This document shows, one piece after another, positions 22,246 to 29,734 of a DNA stretch of 36,403 bases. Both the position numbers and the translations under genes were made by a program. The stretch is from a virus. The notes beneath the pieces were generated by a model. That model was given only the letters and a program-made list of their open reading frames with translations. It ran no database searches and had not been told where the DNA came from. The stretch spans positions 1 to 36,403 of IMG/VR virus record IMGVR_UViG_3300009086_000844; one strand, 5' to 3'. Numbering within the stretch: the first letter of the stretch is position 1; the number at the start of each line of letters is the position of its first letter.

Positions 22246-23348
22246 TAGTTATTTTCAAATACTTTATTATATTGATTATTTACTCTAACAAATGTAGTAC
22301 ACTTACTTAAATCTTTGAGCATACGTGCTCCTGCGTAAGTACAGGCGCTTCTAATACCCCCTAAGATGTCTTGTACTGTGTTTCTGACTGAGCCTTTATA
22401 TGGAATCTTTACAGTTCTACCTTCAGAACTTCGGTAGTTTTTGAGTCCTCCAAAATGCTTAGTATTAGCAGTATCACTACTCATGCCATAGAATTGTACA
22501 AACTTCTTTTCTTCAGTTTTATGTTTACGGTTTGTCAAATGATCTCTAACTTCGTACTCAATTTTATTTGTTTCATAAAACTCAGTGATTATGTCACCAC
22601 CGCCCTCATCATGTCCTGCTAACATGCCACCAAGCATAACAAAGTCTGCACCAGCACCAAATGCTTTTGCTACATCTCCAGAACTACTACAACCGCCATC
22701 AGCAATGATGTGTCCGCCAAGACCGTGAGCGGCATCGGCACATTCCATGATTGCCGAGAGTTGAGGATATCCAACGCCAGTCTTAATCCGAGTAGTACAA
22801 ACACTCCCAGGCCCAATACCCACTTTAACGATATCTGCTCCACTTAATATTAACTCCTCTGTCATTTCACCTGTTACTACATTACCTGCAATGATAATGA
22901 GTTCTGCATATTTGTTTCTGATTTGTTCTACGATTGTAGCAAATCTCTCTGAGTAACCATTAGCAACATCGATACATAGATACTTGACAGGGTTTGTTCC
23001 CATTACACGATCAAGTTTCTCTAAATCATGTTCAGCAATACCAACAGACATTGCTACATATTCTCGTCTTTTAGAGTCATTGCTAAAGTATTCTAGTAAA
23101 TCGGATGCAGAATATGTTTTAACTAAACATGTAAACATACCCTCTTTAAGAAGTGCATCTGCCATTTCAAATGTACCGACTCCATCCATATTCGATGCCA
23201 TGATAGGCACACCAATATATTCGCCTTCACTGTTTCTAAATGTGTAACTACGAAGTAAATCTACTTCTTTACGAGAACCTAATGTCGATCTTTTAGGTCT
23301 TATGAGTACATCTGAAAAATCTAATTTAACTTCAGATTCTATTCTCAT
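22245..23348 (-). CDS. guaC: GMP reductase
   Basis: GuaC reduces GMP to IMP with NADPH, letting guanine nucleotides flow back to adenine. Family hallmarks are clear: [42 protein letters not shown] (with the catalytic cysteine), [42 protein letters not shown] and [15 protein letters not shown]. The absence of CBS domains and the length (367 aa) favour GuaC over IMP dehydrogenase. A TAATG overlap couples it to the glycosyltransferase upstream. It probably acts with the phosphoribosyltransferase at 16627. Confidence 0.93.
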   Translation of the reverse strand: MRIESEVKLDFSDVLIRPKRSTLGSRKEVDLLRSYTFRNSEGEYIGVPIMASNMDGVGTFEMADALLKEGMFTCLVKTYSASDLLEYFSNDSKRREYVAMSVGIAEHDLEKLDRVMGTNPVKYLCIDVANGYSERFATIVEQIRNKYAELIIIAGNVVTGEMTEELILSGADIVKVGIGPGSVCTTRIKTGVGYPQLSAIMECADAAHGLGGHIIADGGCSSSGDVAKAFGAGADFVMLGGMLAGHDEGGGDIITEFYETNKIEYEVRDHLTNRKHKTEEKKFVQFYGMSSDTANTKHFGGLKNYRSSEGRTVKIPYKGSVRNTVQDILGGIRSACTYAGARMLKDLSKCTTFVRVNNQYNKVFENN

Positions 23349-24535
23349 TAAAATTTTGCCTCTCTTGTGTGCTTTCTATAGTCAGTTGACATTCTCAACC
23401 ATTCTTCGCCTTTGCCATCCATGATGTCAATACAACGATCAATTGTTCCGTTAGTCCAATCAGAGATATCGCCTATCTTAGAATGTGGACCAACTAGTAA
23501 TGGATGTAATTTACCTATTGCATCTTCAAGTGACCATGGAAGATAAAGTCTGTCTATGTCATTAGCAAATGTTTCAGGGAAACTTCTATAAGCAGGGAAC
23601 AGAACATTACAACCTAATGCATCACCTTCTGAGACTGTATTGCTTACCCAGTCTTGCAATGCACAATTAAAGATAACTCTAGTATCATTTAGCAAACGAT
23701 AGTAATCGTTCTTAGATAGATTCTCGTGGATAACTAGTTTCTTTTGCTTCTGCAATTTCTTTGTACGTTTCATATATGAATCGTTATTGCTTTTTAGTTC
23801 TCCACCTGAGAATACACAGAATTCTATACCATGATCTTTACCGTATCTTTTATACCATTCTTCAATAAGGTCCATATAAAAGTCAGGTTGTTTCTCTTGG
23901 TCCCAACGAGCAGTAAATGCTACTCTCATTTTACGATCAGGAAAGTCTTTATATTCTTCTAATTCTAGTAAACGTCTGCGTACTTCGTCTTTGCCAAATG
24001 CAAGACCTGAGATGTTATATATGGGAGCAGTCCAACCTGCTATCTTCATGTGTGCAACCATTTCTTCGTTAGTTGCTAAGACACCAGTAACAAATTCATT
24101 GACCATCTTCTCGTAAAGACCCATCCACTTCTCCATGCCCCAGACATGTACGAAATCATCTGGGTCAACAGATTGTGCTAAACATCTTACAAAGACTTTA
24201 GGTCTGTGTTCTTCAGCAATTTGATCCATGATATAAGGAAGTGATTCGATACCAGGCTGAAACATATCTTCAAAAAAGATACAGTCTTCACTTGTTACTT
24301 CACCTTCTTTCATCAGTTTAACTAAAGACATCATCTGTGACATACCAAAGTATGAACGACCATGTGCATCTAACACTTGACCTGTTACAATAGATTGATC
24401 AGTTGATAATAGATCACCTGGGACAACTACATAATCAAGTTTGCGTTTATCAAAAGCCTCAGTACTCCAGTCTTGTAATTGCAAAGTGTATCTTGCTTCA
24501 TAGGGCTCAAGTCCCATATAATATAATCGTCTCAT
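23348..24535 (-). CDS. Glycosyltransferase (GT-B type)
   Basis: A two-domain GT-B glycosyltransferase. The C-terminal half has [28 protein letters not shown], and the donor-binding stretch [18 protein letters not shown] (with a Glu of the EALA-like region) followed by [12 protein letters not shown]. No membrane segment is seen. The start overlaps the nucleotidyltransferase-cupin stop (ATGA). It may glycosylate virion proteins, host lipopolysaccharide or modified DNA; sequence does not decide. Confidence 0.85.
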   Translation of the reverse strand: MRRLYYMGLEPYEARYTLQLQDWSTEAFDKRKLDYVVVPGDLLSTDQSIVTGQVLDAHGRSYFGMSQMMSLVKLMKEGEVTSEDCIFFEDMFQPGIESLPYIMDQIAEEHRPKVFVRCLAQSVDPDDFVHVWGMEKWMGLYEKMVNEFVTGVLATNEEMVAHMKIAGWTAPIYNISGLAFGKDEVRRRLLELEEYKDFPDRKMRVAFTARWDQEKQPDFYMDLIEEWYKRYGKDHGIEFCVFSGGELKSNNDSYMKRTKKLQKQKKLVIHENLSKNDYYRLLNDTRVIFNCALQDWVSNTVSEGDALGCNVLFPAYRSFPETFANDIDRLYLPWSLEDAIGKLHPLLVGPHSKIGDISDWTNGTIDRCIDIMDGKGEEWLRMSTDYRKHTREAKF

Positions 24536-25347
24536 TTCTTATCTCCGTTTAAACTTATTCGTTCTATGTCACTTTCAACACAACTTTCACCGTATTGTAT
24601 TTCTATAATTTTTAGTGGTTCATCTGTCATGTTACGTAGTTGATGCCAACTCTTTTTAGGTATCCATGTCGAACCAAACTTATCAAACTTACCTAAATCC
24701 TTGTATGTCCCATCAGCATGTATGCTCCACACTGTTGCTATTCCTTCACTGACAAACCAAAACTCTGCTCGACTTTTATGTCGTTGCATACTTAGTGTTT
24801 TACCTGGGTCAACAGTAAGTTCTTTTACTTTAACATATTCTGATTCTTCATGCAACACACGATAGTAACCCCATTTACGTTGAGTCTTTGGAGCCTTCCA
24901 TTCTTGTAGAATCCATGAACTTGAATTCTTCTTGTCTTCGCCTCCTACACCAAACTCAAATGACACATTAGAATCATCTAAATCCATTTCAGGGATATTC
25001 GTTTTAGTTCTATCACCACCGTTTGCATAAATGATATGACTGTCAGGGAACTCTGCTCTCAATTTTACAATCGCATCCTTACCACTATCGTCACTATCAT
25101 CAAATGTCATTACACCATCAACAGAACCAAGTGCAAACAATATTGCTACACGTTCATCAATAGGCATGAACGACCTGCCCTTCTTACGAGCAAGCCATTC
25201 ATCACTGTTAACTCCCACGATAAGTTTTGATCCTAACTCTTTAGAAGCATCTATATAAGATAAATGTCCTTTGTGTATAGGATCAAACCCACCTGTGATC
25301 AATACGATATTATCGGCGTTGATAGCGTTTCTCAAATCGTCTTGCAT
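24532..25347 (-). CDS. Nucleotidyltransferase-cupin fusion (RfaE-C + ManC-type cupin)
   Basis: Residues about 15-150 form a nucleotidyltransferase: ITGGFDPIHKGHLSYI with HxGH, GVNSDEWLARKKGR and PIDERVAI, as in the heptose-1-phosphate adenylyltransferase domain of RfaE. Residues about 155-271 form a cupin like the C-terminus of mannose-6-phosphate isomerase/ManC: WGYYRVL, MQRHKSRAEFWFVSEG, and STWIPKKSWHQLRN. The two activities together suggest making an activated sugar. It overlaps the upstream 71-aa gene by 38 bases. Exact substrate unknown. Confidence 0.85.
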   Translation of the reverse strand: MQDDLRNAINADNIVLITGGFDPIHKGHLSYIDASKELGSKLIVGVNSDEWLARKKGRSFMPIDERVAILFALGSVDGVMTFDDSDDSGKDAIVKLRAEFPDSHIIYANGGDRTKTNIPEMDLDDSNVSFEFGVGGEDKKNSSSWILQEWKAPKTQRKWGYYRVLHEESEYVKVKELTVDPGKTLSMQRHKSRAEFWFVSEGIATVWSIHADGTYKDLGKFDKFGSTWIPKKSWHQLRNMTDEPLKIIEIQYGESCVESDIERISLNGDKK

Positions 25348-25525
25348 CTACGTCCCACATGTTGGTAACTTGCTTACCAGACAGAAATTTTTGGTTATAC
25401 AATCTCCAAACATAACTGCGATTGTTGTACAAGTCTGCGGGTTCATATCGAAACCCGAAGTCTTTTGTGAAGGCTCGGAAAGCCTCAAGGTCCTTAAAAA
25501 CTGCAAGAGTTTTAGGGTTTGCCAT
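25310..25525 (-). CDS. Conserved phage small basic protein, 71 aa
   Basis: A short basic protein: KTLAVFKDLEAFRAFTKDFG, then ADLYNNRSYVWRLYN, and a basic end (DARRFEKRYQRR). GAAGG lies 10 bases before the ATG. Its 3' end overlaps the nucleotidyltransferase-cupin start. I recall similar hypotheticals in T4-like cyanophages; function unknown. Confidence 0.75.
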   Translation of the reverse strand: MANPKTLAVFKDLEAFRAFTKDFGFRYEPADLYNNRSYVWRLYNQKFLSGKQVTNMWDVDARRFEKRYQRR

Positions 25526-25557
25526 TGTAATATTCCTTCTCTCATATTACCTTAGTG

Positions 25558-25953
25558 TTATGCATCCGAGTTATTCGGATACTCCATTTCGCAACCGTTT
25601 TCATTATCTTCGGCTACAGAAATCTTTATGTAACGATTTGGATACTTTGTTTGTATTTCTAATGCCAAATCGTCTGCTATCATTTCACAACTCTTATGAT
25701 TGAGTTGTAATACACTTGTACTGCTTTCTACTTCTGCGTACAAACGTTCTAACCATCTTTTAAACTGTATGAATTCGATATCTCTATCATCATGGAAGAC
25801 TTCAATCCATACTTTAAAATGAAAGATGTGTCTGTGAGGATAACCCAAGAATGATACATCGTCCCAGTCACCTGTTGCTAACTTAGGATCAGTGTCAGCA
25901 CCTGGATACTTGTGAATACCTTCTTTGGTAAATGTTACCCAAATACTCCTCAC
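25558..25953 (-). CDS. PTPS/QueD-fold-like protein, 131 aa
   Basis: The start is the GTG at 25953, overlapping the upstream TGA (GTGA) with GGAGG six bases before it; a TTG two codons earlier lacks good spacing. It resembles 6-pyruvoyltetrahydropterin synthases: a lone His in EGIHKYPGA (near residue 14) and a PHRHIFHF pair could be the zinc triad, HDDRDIEFIQFK resembles the DF-LK segment, and HKSCEMIADDLA resembles the PTxExIA helix. The lengths agree (about 120-130 aa). It may be a second pterin enzyme of the deazaguanine pathway or a relative with another role. Moderate confidence in the fold, low in function. Confidence 0.55.
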   Translation of the reverse strand: MRSIWVTFTKEGIHKYPGADTDPKLATGDWDDVSFLGYPHRHIFHFKVWIEVFHDDRDIEFIQFKRWLERLYAEVESSTSVLQLNHKSCEMIADDLALEIQTKYPNRYIKISVAEDNENGCEMEYPNNSDA

Positions 25954-26135
25954 GACCAACCTCCGTCAATGCCTTCCATGACTTCATTCATGTGACCTAA
26001 CAGTTGTGTGATCGCTTCATCGTAGTCACCAATCTCATAATCAACATCATCTTGTTCTTTAAACATTGCCTTTACTTGGTCACCGTACTGAACAATCATT
26101 TCAAGTTGTTCTCTCATTTCATCTGATATTGCCAT
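25950..26135 (-). CDS. Acidic helical protein, 61 aa
   Basis: The start is the ATG at 26135 (MAISDEMRE), which overlaps the upstream TAA (TAATG) with GGAGG in the preceding codons; the longer reading is rejected. The product is acidic and helical (EMIVQYGDQVKAMFKEQ; YDEAITQLLGHMNEVMEG). Function unknown. Confidence 0.72.
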   Translation of the reverse strand: MAISDEMREQLEMIVQYGDQVKAMFKEQDDVDYEIGDYDEAITQLLGHMNEVMEGIDGGWS

Positions 26136-26545
26136 TACGCCTCCTTGCTCGGATCCCATATTGTTAAGTTCTTTCTTTTAAGTCTGTTAGCAACAATGGT
26201 ATACCTATTTTGCTCTTCTTTCCATTCTTTCAACCAGTTATGCCCATCACGTTCTGCATCGATAAAGATTGCGTTAGTGAATGCTAGGGGCAATAATATA
26301 GCACAATGTATAATAATACTTGCTACTGTGCTGTAGTTAAAGAAGCCTAAGTAATTAGATGCTAAGAAGCCAAACCATACACTCCATATAGTAAACAACA
26401 CTAACATAAAGTAAGTCTGCAAACTAGGGTCTGGAATATACTTTAATGGATTGTATCTTACATCCATTACACGTCTCCAGCCACTTACAAGACTCATTAC
26501 AGTTCGTCTAAATAAACTTGGCTTTTGTACATTTGGTTCTATCAT
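26135..26545 (-). CDS. Membrane protein with two helices, 136 aa
   Basis: Residues about 45-68 (YFMLVLFTIWSVWFGFLAS) and 75-95 (VASIIIHCAILLPLAFTNAIF) are hydrophobic helices joined by a short loop; both termini are charged and probably cytoplasmic. GGAG precedes the ATG. It is coupled to the gene downstream. Function unknown. Confidence 0.75.
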   Translation of the reverse strand: MIEPNVQKPSLFRRTVMSLVSGWRRVMDVRYNPLKYIPDPSLQTYFMLVLFTIWSVWFGFLASNYLGFFNYSTVASIIIHCAILLPLAFTNAIFIDAERDGHNWLKEWKEEQNRYTIVANRLKRKNLTIWDPSKEA

Positions 26546-26554
26546 TTCTTACTC

Positions 26555-26650
26555 CTACTCTGTGTGATTTCTAATGTATTCTTTGATTACATGCATACCA
26601 TATGATAACCATGTTACAACTACTAAACTCCATAACAATATTTCTATCAT
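26555..26650 (-). CDS. 31-aa membrane peptide, possibly leaderless
   Basis: MIEILLWSLVVVTWLSYG is a single membrane helix followed by a polar tail. There is no ribosome binding site, but the ATG is 7 bases after a TATTAT -10 box, so a transcript would begin at the start codon. It ends just before the GGAG of the next gene. It is the first gene after the promoter at 26658-26686. Confidence 0.6.
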   Translation of the reverse strand: MIEILLWSLVVVTWLSYGMHVIKEYIRNHTE

Positions 26651-26657
26651 ATTACTT

Positions 26658-26686
26658 ATAATACTCGATTTTAGTGTTAAAGTCAA
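26658..26686 (-). promoter_or_regulatory. Sigma70-type promoter TTGACT-17-TATTAT (leaderless spacing)
   Basis: TTGACT (26681-26686) and TATTAT (26658-26663) on the minus strand are 17 bases apart. The -35 box is inside the palindrome AAAGTCA/TGACTTT (26679-26693) that follows the dpdA stop at 26696 by 2 bases. Confidence 0.75.
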
Positions 26687-26693
26687 TGACTTT
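26679..26693 (-). repeat. Palindrome following dpdA
   Basis: AAAGTCA and TGACTTT flank one base, a near-perfect 15-base palindrome directly after the dpdA stop. It overlaps the -35 box of the next promoter. No U-run follows, so it would be a weak terminator or an operator. Confidence 0.5.
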
Positions 26694-26695
26694 GG

Positions 26696-28264
26696 TTAAT
26701 CAATTACTGCCTGAATGGCTTCGTCACTGTCTTCCATGTCTTCATCATTGTTTACTTCAACAGTTTCGTCTACTGAAAAAAGTTGATCAAACATAGTGCC
26801 TGCATTGACAGCCCTTTTACCCGAATTTCCTTGTGAACCTGATTGTATTTGCATCCATAGTTTGCTGTGTTGATCGATCAAGTCTAATGACTTTTGTCTA
26901 TCATTAAGTGAGAATATTTCTTCGACAATTTCTCCGAATCTGATACGATCAAAAGTTTCATTCATCAACATCTTAGGGATATTGCCTTGCTCATACTGTC
27001 GATTTGCTTCTTGTACTGCAAACATGTGTCGATACACATTATGTGCCTGAAGCATAGTATAACTCAATGTGTCCCAACTAGTCTTAGTTTCTTTACCATG
27101 TTGACCTAAGAAACCATGTCCTCTATAACATAAGTCTTTTAATACTAATGCTTTTGTAACAGGAGATTCAGCAAACTTTTCATGTATACCATCTGCTAAT
27201 ACTGCGTCTGTAAAGGGTCTATTGTCGTTTGCGTAGTCTTTGTTCTCAGCAGTCTTCTCCATAGAGTAAGTCCACTTAGTATTGTGTTCCATTGTTGAGT
27301 TATTGTATGCTAATCCTTTTGCCGCCGCAAAGAAAGGTGATGCACAATCAAACGTAATCTTTAACTTAGGATTGTGATACTTTCTTACTGCTTTTTGAAT
27401 ATCTGTAAACAATACTGCATACTCTAAAATAGATGTTCCTAGACAATGAATAAGATCATGCTTACCTTCTTCTAATAAGCCATCATGTATAATATGTACA
27501 ATACGTTTTAGTGTTAGATGTATGTCAATCTTGTTTTGACCACCGAATGCCCAACCATTAAAGTGATTGTCTGGATATGCATTAGGATCGCAATACATTT
27601 TCATTTGCTCATACCATTCATCTGACTGAGAATGATTTCCACCTTGCAATACATTAAGAAACTTACAAGCACCACTTCGATTATGAATAAAATAATCATT
27701 ATTGATATGTGTGGCAATCATTGCATCTTCGATTGTTTTGATACCATGTACTGATTTACCATCTTTACCTTTAACATGATATGTACCTAATGACATTGAC
27801 GGTATATCTAAACACATACCATAGTCCATATAAGCATCCATCCACTTTAGAACCTTGATACGTTGTTTCATTGCACGTGGGCAATTAGGATCTTTCCAGT
27901 CTGCGGGCCACTGACACTTTAGGATCTGAAAACCGCCAGAGTCTCCTAACATGAATGTGCCTTCTTCCCGCTCTCGGATAATAGATTCACTAGGAATGTC
28001 TTTAGTGATGTCCAAGTCGGCATGACCCGCAGAATACAACCCCCATTTATAAGTGTATAATCCTTCTTTAGAATTCAAAAAGTTAAGACGTTCAACATCT
28101 CCGTTGAAGCCTGCTGGGATACGGTCTTGTGGAAAGTATTCTTCACCTTTGCGTTGCTTACCTAAACCAGCAATAAAGAAACTACTAACAGCAGGTAAAA
28201 ACAATGCCCAATCATCATCTTGTTGTGCTGAAAGATTTACTTGTTCTACCATATTTTTATCCAT
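26696..28264 (-). CDS. dpdA: DpdA-type DNA guanine transglycosylase (TGT fold)
   Basis: DpdA proteins exchange guanine in phage DNA for a 7-deazaguanine base. The tRNA-guanine transglycosylase motifs appear in order: GDSGGFQ (Asp108, base recognition), NVLQGG (204-209), WAFGGQ (238-243), HCLGTS (273-278) and ITFDCASP with Asp306 aligning with the TGT nucleophile in its FDC-x-x-P block. The protein (522 aa) is longer than cellular TGT (about 375 aa) and lacks the C-terminal CxCxxC zinc site of tRNA enzymes as far as I can see, as in phage DpdA. FolE, QueD and QueE in the same window make a DNA-modification role likely. The subfamily cannot be settled by eye. It overlaps the SGNH gene upstream. 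Confidence 0.85.
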   Translation of the reverse strand: MDKNMVEQVNLSAQQDDDWALFLPAVSSFFIAGLGKQRKGEEYFPQDRIPAGFNGDVERLNFLNSKEGLYTYKWGLYSAGHADLDITKDIPSESIIREREEGTFMLGDSGGFQILKCQWPADWKDPNCPRAMKQRIKVLKWMDAYMDYGMCLDIPSMSLGTYHVKGKDGKSVHGIKTIEDAMIATHINNDYFIHNRSGACKFLNVLQGGNHSQSDEWYEQMKMYCDPNAYPDNHFNGWAFGGQNKIDIHLTLKRIVHIIHDGLLEEGKHDLIHCLGTSILEYAVLFTDIQKAVRKYHNPKLKITFDCASPFFAAAKGLAYNNSTMEHNTKWTYSMEKTAENKDYANDNRPFTDAVLADGIHEKFAESPVTKALVLKDLCYRGHGFLGQHGKETKTSWDTLSYTMLQAHNVYRHMFAVQEANRQYEQGNIPKMLMNETFDRIRFGEIVEEIFSLNDRQKSLDLIDQHSKLWMQIQSGSQGNSGKRAVNAGTMFDQLFSVDETVEVNNDEDMEDSDEAIQAVID

Positions 28265-28907
28265 ATACTTTATCTATTTGTTTGATTAGTGTGTCTGCTA
28301 CTAACCTGTTACCGTTAATGTTAAGATGTCCTATCGATCCGCCTGTTGTATGCTGTCCCTTAAAACATCCATGTTCATAACCTGCCGCTTCGACCAAAGA
28401 TTGATCACATGTTTGATCTTCGTAAGTCAATGGTTTATGAAAATGTATTGAATCCTGTGCTGTGAATATCTCTACAAAATCATATCCCAAGTATTTTAAC
28501 AAAAAACGACATGCATTCATATGATATTGGGTAACCTTAATAGAATGTTCGTTATTATAACCATCTACGATCCAATCTTTATACCAAGATTGATCAGGAT
28601 TGCATGTCATTGGCTGTCCATTCTTTTCGTCCCATGATTCATGTCTATTAACATCAGTATAAGATACTATAACTAAAGGATTTACATCATTTATATGATA
28701 ATCTATCATATCATCCTGAAGTGTTCTTGCAATAAATTCATTGCTACTGCCTGCTATAGCATGATTGACATGCTCTAACTTGTAATGATCTGCAACCAGT
28801 TGACTGAACCTATTATGTACAGTTACTTCACCTTTGAGATCATCTGATTGACCTATTCCAAGTGTGTAACTATCTCCCACAGCATAGAGTAGGTCATATG
28901 GTTTCAT
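28257..28907 (-). CDS. SGNH hydrolase-like esterase, 216 aa
   Basis: SGNH esterases remove acyl groups from carbohydrates or lipids. Block I YAVGDSYTLGIG with the catalytic Ser, NHAIAGSSNEFIAR with Gly and Asn residues of blocks II/III, and GSIGHLNINGNRLVADTL, where a His near the end would complete the triad, support this. There is no signal peptide. It overlaps DpdA by 8 bases and follows the sliding clamp. Substrate unknown. Confidence 0.75.
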   Translation of the reverse strand: MKPYDLLYAVGDSYTLGIGQSDDLKGEVTVHNRFSQLVADHYKLEHVNHAIAGSSNEFIARTLQDDMIDYHINDVNPLVIVSYTDVNRHESWDEKNGQPMTCNPDQSWYKDWIVDGYNNEHSIKVTQYHMNACRFLLKYLGYDFVEIFTAQDSIHFHKPLTYEDQTCDQSLVEAAGYEHGCFKGQHTTGGSIGHLNINGNRLVADTLIKQIDKVYG

Positions 28908-28910
28908 TAA

Positions 28911-29642
28911 CTACTTCGCTTGTGCAGGAAGTAGATATTCGTAAACTGTGTAACCACTGTCTACAGTAATTTGTGCCGCCCCTTGATCAGAGATACGCAC
29001 AGTCTTGTCACCTGGAAGATCCATGATTGACAAGAATACTTTAACAGGCCACTGCCATGTTCTACTTAATGTTCCAGTAACACCTGGTTGAAATACAAAG
29101 TTACCTGAGTGAGTTGAAGGATCACCAAAGAAGATTTTAAGATCGCCATTGTCTGTCTTAGTTGTGAAGTTTAGTTCTTCAGAGTTTGCTTGTGCTTGTT
29201 TCTTAAGACGCAAGATACCTGCAATAGTAGGTTCAAACTCAATGTCCCATGCCGCACCTTTAAACGTAACGTTTCTGACTTTTTCTTCGATTAATGCTTT
29301 TGACATCAAACGATAATCATTAACAAAGTCACCTGCTTTAGTAGCAAAGTGAACTGCTGTAGGGATATCTTCTCCATCTACATCTTTACGAGTCATATCA
29401 ATAGTAGCACTTGCATCATAATCATCAAAACTTAGAATAGTTTTGAGTTTGCCTAGATTAGGCATGCCAAATGTACCGATAAACTCAGCGACAGGAGTCT
29501 TTGTCTTGCCACTAACGACAACAGACTTGTCTTCAGCGATTGCACCAATCTCTGTTTCTTCTGCTGTACCTACGATTTTGACTAGATCAATGATGCCTAG
29601 TCCGTAAGTGTATTCAATTAAATCTAATAAATTATCTTTCAT
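28911..29642 (-). CDS. DNA polymerase sliding clamp (T4 gp45-like)
   Basis: The trimeric clamp tethers polymerase to DNA and, in T4, activates late transcription. The length (243 aa, T4 gp45 228 aa), the two-domain beta-rich pattern and the position directly after the polymerase gene support this. TPVAEFIGTFGMPNLGKLKTIL matches the inner helix region of gp45-like clamps (described in outline), and NYRLMSK-like and FFGDPSTHSGNFVF segments follow. Sequence identity to T4 is low, so the call rests on pattern and context. It has its own promoter (29681-29709) and an AGAGGAAAC ribosome binding site. Confidence 0.83.
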   Translation of the reverse strand: MKDNLLDLIEYTYGLGIIDLVKIVGTAEETEIGAIAEDKSVVVSGKTKTPVAEFIGTFGMPNLGKLKTILSFDDYDASATIDMTRKDVDGEDIPTAVHFATKAGDFVNDYRLMSKALIEEKVRNVTFKGAAWDIEFEPTIAGILRLKKQAQANSEELNFTTKTDNGDLKIFFGDPSTHSGNFVFQPGVTGTLSRTWQWPVKVFLSIMDLPGDKTVRISDQGAAQITVDSGYTVYEYLLPAQAK

Positions 29643-29680
29643 GTGTTTCCTCTTAATGTATTTAGGTAGATATACTGCGT

Positions 29681-29709
29681 ATTATATCTGGTTTTATTGG
29701 GTAATGCAA
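29681..29709 (-). promoter_or_regulatory. Sigma70-type promoter TTGCAT-17-TATAAT
   Basis: TTGCAT (29704-29709) and a perfect TATAAT (29681-29686) on the minus strand are 17 bases apart. It drives the clamp gene. A weaker late-like CCTAAATA lies downstream at 29659-29666. The -35 box lies at the edge of the hairpin loop at 29697-29734. Confidence 0.8.
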
Positions 29710-29734
29710 GTGATTTGGTCACCAACTTACCCAA
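29697..29734 (-). terminator. Hairpin at polymerase gene end overlapping promoter
   Basis: TTGGGTAA (29727-29734, including the polymerase TAA) pairs with TTACCCAA (29697-29704) over 8 bp, around a 22-base loop that contains a nested TTGG/CCAA mini-hairpin. It is followed by TAAAA, not a U-run, so it may attenuate rather than fully terminate. Confidence 0.5.

Noticed and set aside
22245-23348. IMP dehydrogenase identity
   Set aside because: No CBS domains, and the GMP reductase hallmarks ([25 protein letters not shown]) are present.
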